A stretch of 11,249 nt of DNA from Actinomycetota bacterium (GTDB lineage Bacteria; Actinomycetota; Actinomycetes; S36-B12; UBA5976): positions 1-11,249 of the forward strand of contig RFTO01000023.1 of NCBI GenBank assembly GCA_009923375.1. The letters run 5' to 3'. Made by a program: the position numbers and the translations under genes. The notes beneath the pieces were generated by a model. It saw only the letters and a program-made list of their open reading frames with translations. It was not told where the DNA came from and did not search any database. Shown piece by piece: positions 6,562 to 11,249 of the stretch (positions are counted from its first letter, which is position 1; each line of letters opens with the position of its first letter).

Positions 6562-7640
6562 CAGAGGTCTTCGCAGCAAGGCGTGAGCGCTTTCTCAGTG
6601 ACATTGGTCTGGCCTCCAATCAAGGTGTGCTAATCACAAACCCGATCGACATCGCGTATCTCAGCGGGTTTACTGGCTCAAATGGAACCATCGTGCTCAG
6701 CGGCGCCCGACACTTGTTGTTCACTGACTCCCGCTACTCGGAGCGAGTGCATCTAGAGGCACCGGATATCGAGGTCTTGATTCCAGCCAGTCGCTTCGTG
6801 GGAGTAATGTTCGAAACAGCCAAGAATGATGGAATCTCATCCCTGCTCGCCGATGAGAACCACCTCACAGTTGCTGCTCTGCGAAGTTATCAAACTGCTG
6901 CGGACGGGGTGAGCATCGAGGCCACTGCATTCCCAACTGCGAAACTGCGGATGACGAAGGACCTCGATGAGGTGGCGCGCGTCCGTCGAGCGTGTGAAAT
7001 TACAGATCAGGCCCTTGCGCAGATTATTCCGACAGTGCATGTGGGGATGACGGAGCGTCAACTCGCGTTGCGTTTGGAGACGCTCTTTTGCGAGCTAGGG
7101 GGCGATGGGCGGGCATTTGAGAGCATCGTCGCCACTGGTTCGAACAGCGCTATCCCACACCACAGCCCTACAGACAGAGCCATCGCGCAGGGGGACTTGC
7201 TGAAGATCGATTTCGGAGCGCTTTATCGGGGCTATCACGCTGATGAAACCCGCACCTTCGTCATGGGGGAGCCCGCAGCCTGGCAAAGTGAGATCCACGC
7301 GGTGGTGGTGCAGTCCCAAGCCGCGGGGCGTAACGCGCTGAAGGCGGGCGTCACCCTTGCTGAGGTGGATGCGGCAAGCCGTGAGGTCATCAAGGACGCT
7401 GGATACGCCGAGTTCTTCACCCACGGCCTCGGACACGGTGTCGGCTTGCAAATACACGAGGACCCATTCGTCCGACCGAACGACACCGCTATCCTTCGCG
7501 ACGGTTATACGGTGACGATCGAACCCGGCATTTATTTGCCCGGCCGAGGCGGTGTCCGCATTGAGGACACGTTGGTGGTCGGGCAAGATAGCGCAGAATC
7601 ACTCACGACCTCATCGCGCGAGCTTCGCGTGATCGGCTGA
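6558..7640 (+). CDS. pepQ: Xaa-Pro aminopeptidase/dipeptidase, M24B family
   Basis: The 360-residue cytoplasmic metallopeptidase has a creatinase-type N-terminal domain (residues 1 to about 130, including NPIDIAYLSGFTGSNG and FTDSRYSER) and a pita-bread M24 catalytic domain. All five dinuclear-metal ligands are present: Asp218 (KIDFG), Asp229 (HADET), His293 (GLGHGVG), Glu322 (IEPGIY) and Glu336 (RIEDT). HH at 201-202 and HGLGHG supply the usual proton-shuttle histidines. It removes residues next to proline; sequence alone cannot separate aminopeptidase P from prolidase. Placement just before efp, whose product relieves ribosome stalling on polyproline, recurs in many bacteria and makes a proline theme. 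GGAG (6550-6553) and AAGGA precede the ATG, which overlaps aroQ (ATGA). The last codons form a predicted hairpin. Confidence 0.93.
   Translation: MTEVFAARRERFLSDIGLASNQGVLITNPIDIAYLSGFTGSNGTIVLSGARHLLFTDSRYSERVHLEAPDIEVLIPASRFVGVMFETAKNDGISSLLADENHLTVAALRSYQTAADGVSIEATAFPTAKLRMTKDLDEVARVRRACEITDQALAQIIPTVHVGMTERQLALRLETLFCELGGDGRAFESIVATGSNSAIPHHSPTDRAIAQGDLLKIDFGALYRGYHADETRTFVMGEPAAWQSEIHAVVVQSQAAGRNALKAGVTLAEVDAASREVIKDAGYAEFFTHGLGHGVGLQIHEDPFVRPNDTAILRDGYTVTIEPGIYLPGRGGVRIEDTLVVGQDSAESLTTSSRELRVIG
7613..7633 (+). other. Predicted 9-bp RNA hairpin at the 3' end of pepQ
   Basis: Bases 7613-7621 pair with 7625-7633 (nine pairs including one G-U) around a GCT loop, ending five bases before the pepQ stop codon. 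No T-rich tract follows. It could slow or partly end transcription before efp, protect an RNA 3' end, or be a chance result of Arg/Glu-rich codons. It lies about 28 bases before the efp start. Confidence 0.4.
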
Positions 7641-7661
7641 ACAGAACCCGAGGGAAGACAC

Positions 7662-8225
7662 GTGGCAACGACCAACGATCTGAAGAACGGCATGGTGCTC
7701 GACCTTGAGGGTCAACTGTGGGCTGTTGTGGAGTTCCAGCATGTGAAGCCGGGTAAGGGCCCAGCGTTCGTGCGGACCAAGCTCAAGCACGTCATCATCG
7801 GCAAGGTTGTGGAGAAGACTTTCAATGCGGGCATCAAGGTCGAGGTGGCCAACGTCGACAAGCGCGACATGCAGTTCCTCTACCGCGACGGCGATGATTA
7901 CGTGTTCATGGACTTGCAGACCTACGAGCAGCTGAACGTTTCCGAGTCTGTTGTCGGGGGCGCCGGCGACTACATGCTGGAGAACCAGAACGCCATGGTC
8001 GCCACCCATGACGGTGTGCCGATCATCGTGGAATTGCCCGCTGGCGTGGAACTGACGATCACATACACCGAACCAGGTTTACAAGGCGACCGTTCCAATG
8101 CCGGCACAAAAGCGGCCACATTGGAGACCGGCGTTCAGGTTCAGGTGCCGCTGTTCGTCAACCAAGGCGAGAAGGTGCGCATCGATACCCGCGACGGCTC
8201 TTACCTCGGTCGCGCTTCCTCGTGA
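7662..8225 (+). CDS. efp: Elongation factor P
   Basis: EF-P (187 residues) binds ribosomes stalled on polyproline and promotes peptide-bond formation. The KOW-like N-domain holds the loop VKPGKGPAF with Lys32 at its tip. The two OB domains follow, with YLYRDGDDYVFMD-like sequence (here LYRDGDDYVFMD), the family signature region around VELTITYTEPG and a C-terminal TRDGSYLGRASS. The P-G-K-G-P tip is the type described for actinobacteria, where the lysine appears to work without the beta-lysine or rhamnose additions known elsewhere; no modification gene is in this window. The start is GTG 7662, well supported by GAGGGAAG (7650-7657) 4-6 bases upstream. The spacing from pepQ (21 bases) is larger than most junctions here, and the stop overlaps the nusB GTG (GTGA). 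Confidence 0.96.
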   Translation: MATTNDLKNGMVLDLEGQLWAVVEFQHVKPGKGPAFVRTKLKHVIIGKVVEKTFNAGIKVEVANVDKRDMQFLYRDGDDYVFMDLQTYEQLNVSESVVGGAGDYMLENQNAMVATHDGVPIIVELPAGVELTITYTEPGLQGDRSNAGTKAATLETGVQVQVPLFVNQGEKVRIDTRDGSYLGRASS

Positions 8226-8254
8226 GCGCGCGGCATAAAGCCCGCAAGCGCGCT
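8211..8254 (+). promoter_or_regulatory. Alternative hairpins around the nusB start codon
   Basis: Three short segments can pair in two exclusive ways. CGCGCT (8211-8216) pairs with AGCGCG (8225-8230), putting the nusB GTG (8222-8224) in the loop. Alternatively AGCGCGC (8225-8231) pairs with GCGCGCT (8248-8254), optionally extended inside by GGC/GCC (8232-8234 with 8240-8242). Ribosomes finishing efp would disrupt the first form. This could tune NusB output relative to EF-P, but the pattern may simply reflect arginine and alanine codons. Confidence 0.3.
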
Positions 8255-8629
8255 TTGGACATCCTGTTCGAATCGGCTATCAGAAAAAGCGACGCACTCG
8301 GTATCTTGTCCGAGAAGGAATCAGACCCCGACGTGGTGCTCAACGAGTACACCCCCGTTCTCGTGCGCGGGGTCTGCGAGAATCTCGTGGGTATAGACGA
8401 TGTCATCGCTCAGTTCAGTCGTGGATGGCAGATAGAGCGAATGCCACCGGTGGATCTGTGCATCCTGAGATTGGGTGTTTACGAGTTGTTATGTCAGCCC
8501 GAGTTACCTGAAAACGTGGCCATTTCTGAAGCTGTGGAGCTCGCAACGGAGCTCTCCACGGATGAGTCGCCGTCTTTCGTTAACGGTGTGCTCGCCCAGG
8601 TGGCACAGGAACGACCCTCATTGTCGTAA
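8222..8629 (+). CDS. nusB: Transcription antitermination factor NusB
   Basis: The 135-residue, mostly helical RNA-binding protein matches NusB. NusB with NusE (S10) binds boxA in rRNA leader transcripts and helps RNA polymerase read through terminators. Motifs are the basic N-terminus ARHKARKRALDILFESA (family pattern R-x-x-A-x-x-x-L-[YF]), the middle LVRGVCEN, and the C-terminal core MPPVDLCILRLGVYELL, VAISEAVELATELSTDESPSFVNGVL. The start GTG 8222 overlaps the efp TGA (GTGA), with no Shine-Dalgarno of its own, so it probably relies on ribosomes ending efp. The stop TAA (8627-8629) lies only 12 bases before a tRNA gene. Confidence 0.94.
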   Translation: MSARHKARKRALDILFESAIRKSDALGILSEKESDPDVVLNEYTPVLVRGVCENLVGIDDVIAQFSRGWQIERMPPVDLCILRLGVYELLCQPELPENVAISEAVELATELSTDESPSFVNGVLAQVAQERPSLS

Positions 8630-8641
8630 GGTTTGCAGTGC

Positions 8642-8717
8642 GCCTTGGTACTCCAACGGTAGAGAGGGTGGTCTCAAACACCACAAAGTGTGGGTTCGAA
8701 TCCCACCCAAGGCACCA
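8642..8717 (+). tRNA. tRNA with CAA anticodon (nominal tRNA-Leu) but short variable loop
   Basis: The 76-base cloverleaf includes an encoded CCA (8715-8717). The acceptor stem GCCTTGG/CCAAGGC (8642-8648 with 8707-8713) has seven Watson-Crick pairs and discriminator A73 (8714). The anticodon stem GTGGT/ACCAC (8668-8672 with 8680-8684) closes a seven-base loop CTCAAAC with T33, anticodon CAA (8675-8677) and A37. The T arm GTGGG/CCCAC (8690-8694 with 8702-8706) has the loop TTCGAAT. T8, A14, G18-G19 and the T-loop invariants are present. CAA reads UUG leucine codons, and the GCC...GGC-A-CCA end resembles Leu tRNAs. However, the variable region is only AAAGT (8685-8689) where bacterial tRNA-Leu has a long arm, and the D stem pairs over only three bases (CTC/GAG) with C rather than G at position 10. 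It could be a true class I Leu tRNA, a decaying gene or a tRNA of other identity. Confidence 0.85.
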
Positions 8718-8758
8718 CAGATAGCGCGCATTGTGCAGGGCGAAGGGCAGGGAGACTC

Positions 8759-11249
8759 ATGTCGCGCAGTGCCCACGCTCAACGCTTACTTCTGATCGAC
8801 GGACACTCGATGGCCTATCGGGCCTTCCATGCGCTGCCAGAGGAGAACTTCGCCACAGCCGATGGTCAAGCGACCAACGCGGTCTACGGCTTCACATCCA
8901 TGCTGCTCAACGTGATGAGAGATGAGAAGCCCACCCATGTGGCAGTGTCATTTGATATCTCCCGAGAAACCTTCCGCAGCCGTGAGTACCCGCAATACAA
9001 AGCGACTCGGTCAGCTAGTCCCCCCAGTTTTCGCGGGCAAGTTGAGCTGATTGGCGAGGTCCTTAAGGCCTTGAATATTCAAGTCATCACCGCGCAGGAT
9101 TACGAAGCAGATGACGTTATTGCCACTCTTGCAGTCAACGCTGTGGCCGCTGGGATGCACGTGGACATCGTCACCGGCGACCGGGACTCATTTCAATTGG
9201 TCTGCGACACCGTGACAGTGCTCTACCCGAAGAAGGGTGTGAGCGAACTTCAGCGCACAACCCCTGAGTTTGTGCAGGAGAAATATGGTCTAAGCCCTGA
9301 CCAATACGCCGACTACGCAGCACTGCGCGGCGATCCCAGTGACAACCTCCCTGGTGTGCCCGGCGTAGGGGAAAAGACTGCAGCGAAATGGTTGCAGGAG
9401 TACGGCAACCTGGAGAGCCTGCTGGCAAACATGGAGGGCATCAAGGGAAAGGTCGGCGAGTCCCTGCGCGCACACGTGGACGCCGTGCGACTTAATCGCC
9501 GCCTTACGCAACTGGTGCGCGATGTGGATCTCGATGTCGATGTCCACGATCTTGCTCGCCGGGAGCCCAATTCCTCGGCTGTGTCGGAGCTTTTCGACCT
9601 TCTGCAGTTCAAAACGATGAAGGCGCGTATACCAGGGCTTGTGAACGTGGACACTCAAGGTGAGCAAGGCCACTTATCGCTGGATGTGACGCTGTCCGCC
9701 GAGACGTTGTCGACATGGATCGCAAACCACGCAGCTGAGGTGTTTGCTCTCTGCCTGGAATTGGATGACCGGCAGGCACCCGTCGCAGTCGCCATGGCTG
9801 TTGATTCATCGGTGTGGGCGAAGCCCTTCAGCGAGATGGACGCGGGGGAGATCGAGTCATTCTGGAAGTTTTACTCCGACCCCAAGGCGCGTAAATCGGC
9901 CCACGATGGCAAAGCGTTCATGCGCGAGCTCGCTGCCGAGCACGGTGTGATGGAAGGACTTGAAAGCGATATTGCGGCCGCGGCTTATGTGCTCAGCCCA
10001 GGCTCGGGCGCTCAATCTTTGGAGCAGTTGGTCGGTCTTGAATTGGGGACCACGCTGTCGGCGGGGGAGTCGCAGCAGCAGAGTCTCTTCGGCGATGTTG
10101 TCGATGTGGTCAGACTTTCCCAGTCTGCGGTGGCGGTAAACCGCCTGCGCTCGGTGCTGACCGAGAAAATGAAGTCGCTGCACCTGATGGATCTGTGTAC
10201 CGATATCGAAGTGCCCGTTGTGTCGATCCTTGCGAAGATGGAGTCCGTTGGGATCGCGGTGGACAAATCCGCATTGCAAACTCTCGAGGAGTATTTCAGC
10301 AACATTGCTGCAGATGTTGAAATGCAGGCCCAGGCCGCCGCTGGCCGCCCTTTCAATCTGGGCTCACCAAAGCAGATTGGCGAGCTGCTCTTCACCGAGC
10401 GCGGCCTGCCAACGGCTAAGCGAACCAAGACTGGTTTCTCTACCGATGTGGAGACGTTGACATTCCTTGCAGCGACAACCAATGACCCCATTCCAGTCCT
10501 ACTTCTGCGTCATAGAGACGTCACGAAGTTGCGGCAGACCGTTGTCGGATTGCTTTCCAGCATTGCAGCAGATGGCCGGATACATACGCGATTCCAGCAG
10601 TTCGTCGCGGCAACAGGGCGCCTGTCTAGCACTGATCCGAACTTGCAGAACATCCCGGTGCGCACTGCCGAAGGACAGCGGATTCGAGAGACGTTCATTG
10701 TGGGTGATGAATACGAAACCCTTCTGACCGCGGACTACAGCCAGATTGAGTTGCGAATCATGGCTCACCTTTCAGGTGATGAGGCACTTCAGCAGGCTTT
10801 CAAGTCAGGTGAGGACATCCACACGACCGTGGCGTGTGGAGTCTTTGGAGTAACGCCCGATGCGGTTGATGCGGATATGCGTCGCCGGGTGAAGGCCATG
10901 GCGTATGGGTTGGCCTATGGGTTAAGTGCCTTCGGTTTGAGTCAGCAGCTAAATATTGATCCACGTGATGCGCAGGTGCTTATGGATACTTACTTCGCAC
11001 GCTTTGGCAAGGTTAGAGATTTCCTAGCCGAGACCGTCACGAAAGCGCGCGAGCTGGGGTACACGCAGACCATGGCTGGTCGCCGTCGGTATCTGCCAGA
11101 TCTAAACAGCGACAGTCGCCAACGGCGCGAGATGGCGGAGCGCATGGCGTTAAATGCGCCGATCCAAGGGACAGCTGCCGACATCGTGAAGCTCGCAATG
11201 ATCGCTGTGGCCAAAGACTTAGAGCCAATGCACAGTCGCCTTCTCTTAC
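8759..11249 (+). CDS. polA: DNA polymerase I (3' end beyond the window)
   Basis: An open frame of 830 codons runs to the window edge. Residues 1 to about 290 form the 5'-3' flap nuclease: LLLIDGHSMAYRAFHAL (Asp14), YEADDVIATLA, VTGDRDSFQLV, and the helix-hairpin-helix GVPGVGEKTAAKWL after GDPSDNLPG. About 300-480 is an exonuclease-like domain without the proofreading carboxylates: Cys332, Phe387 and non-acidic residues stand where E. coli has D355, D424 and D501. The polymerase domain shows motif A DYSQIELRIMAHLSG (Asp659) and the O-helix RRRVKAMAYGLAYGLS (Arg708, Lys712, Tyr716, Tyr720). Motif C (VHDE) lies beyond the window. It acts in Okazaki-fragment maturation and repair. ATG 8759 follows AGGGAG (8749-8754) and GAAGGG. 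It begins 41 bases after the tRNA with no terminator between. Confidence 0.96.
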   Translation, partial: MSRSAHAQRLLLIDGHSMAYRAFHALPEENFATADGQATNAVYGFTSMLLNVMRDEKPTHVAVSFDISRETFRSREYPQYKATRSASPPSFRGQVELIGEVLKALNIQVITAQDYEADDVIATLAVNAVAAGMHVDIVTGDRDSFQLVCDTVTVLYPKKGVSELQRTTPEFVQEKYGLSPDQYADYAALRGDPSDNLPGVPGVGEKTAAKWLQEYGNLESLLANMEGIKGKVGESLRAHVDAVRLNRRLTQLVRDVDLDVDVHDLARREPNSSAVSELFDLLQFKTMKARIPGLVNVDTQGEQGHLSLDVTLSAETLSTWIANHAAEVFALCLELDDRQAPVAVAMAVDSSVWAKPFSEMDAGEIESFWKFYSDPKARKSAHDGKAFMRELAAEHGVMEGLESDIAAAAYVLSPGSGAQSLEQLVGLELGTTLSAGESQQQSLFGDVVDVVRLSQSAVAVNRLRSVLTEKMKSLHLMDLCTDIEVPVVSILAKMESVGIAVDKSALQTLEEYFSNIAADVEMQAQAAAGRPFNLGSPKQIGELLFTERGLPTAKRTKTGFSTDVETLTFLAATTNDPIPVLLLRHRDVTKLRQTVVGLLSSIAADGRIHTRFQQFVAATGRLSSTDPNLQNIPVRTAEGQRIRETFIVGDEYETLLTADYSQIELRIMAHLSGDEALQQAFKSGEDIHTTVACGVFGVTPDAVDADMRRRVKAMAYGLAYGLSAFGLSQQLNIDPRDAQVLMDTYFARFGKVRDFLAETVTKARELGYTQTMAGRRRYLPDLNSDSRQRREMAERMALNAPIQGTAADIVKLAMIAVAKDLEPMHSRLLL

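Noticed and set aside
8611..8627. ACGAC / GTCGT hairpin at the nusB end, considered as a terminator before the tRNA
   Set aside because: Only five pairs, a seven-base loop, no T tract, and it overlaps the last nusB codons.
8690..8717. Possible attachment site at the tRNA 3' end
   Set aside because: No duplicate of the T-arm/acceptor end and no integrase occurs in the window.
8475..8795. An open frame crossing the nusB end, the tRNA and the polA start
   Set aside because: Its residues such as KVWVRIPPKAPQ are the typical spurious peptide from translating a tRNA T arm; nusB, the tRNA and polA explain the interval.

Overview
The window is a tightly packed, entirely plus-strand stretch of housekeeping genes. 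The gene order is alaS (3' end) - ruvX - mltG - aroE - prepilin peptidase - aroC - aroK - aroB - aroQ - pepQ - efp - nusB - tRNA - polA (5' part). This order, the P-G-K-G-P loop of EF-P, the lone A24 peptidase inside the aro genes and the PolA O-helix sequence point to an actinobacterium (Actinomycetota). GC looks moderately high by eye. TTA leucine codons are used freely in housekeeping genes (aroE, aroK, polA), which argues against Streptomyces-like lineages where TTA is rare. I cannot place it more finely.

Region 1 (1-1780) holds the AlaRS C-terminus, the pre-16S rRNA nuclease/Holliday-junction resolvase-like RuvX, and the membrane-anchored MltG transglycosylase. Region 2 (1777-6561) holds five of the seven shikimate-pathway steps (aroB, aroQ, aroE, aroK, aroC), interrupted by a small membrane aspartic peptidase. 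Together they convert DAHP to chorismate, apart from the EPSP synthase (aroA) step; the first enzyme (DAHP synthase) is also absent. Region 3 (6558-8629) is pepQ-efp-nusB: an M24 aminopeptidase, elongation factor P and an antitermination factor. Region 4 (8642-11249) is a single tRNA gene followed by polA, which runs off the window end.

Most genes overlap by 1-8 bases (ATGA, GTGA or TGATG junctions), so translational coupling across the operon is likely. No stretch over 300 bases lacks a gene; the longest non-protein gap (8630-8758) is mostly the tRNA. I see no insertion sequence, CRISPR array, phage gene or attachment duplication.

The least ordinary item is the tRNA at 8642-8717. Its anticodon is CAA (leucine, UUG codon) and it has the G1-C72/A73 end typical of Leu tRNAs. 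However, it has a 5-nucleotide variable loop instead of the long arm of bacterial tRNA-Leu, and a poorly pairing D arm. It sits 12 bases after nusB with no visible promoter or terminator. Secondary observations are possible RNA hairpins at the alaS/ruvX, pepQ/efp and efp/nusB junctions, a short insertion near the AroB metal site, and a PolA with a dead proofreading domain and a tyrosine at the dideoxynucleotide-discrimination position.
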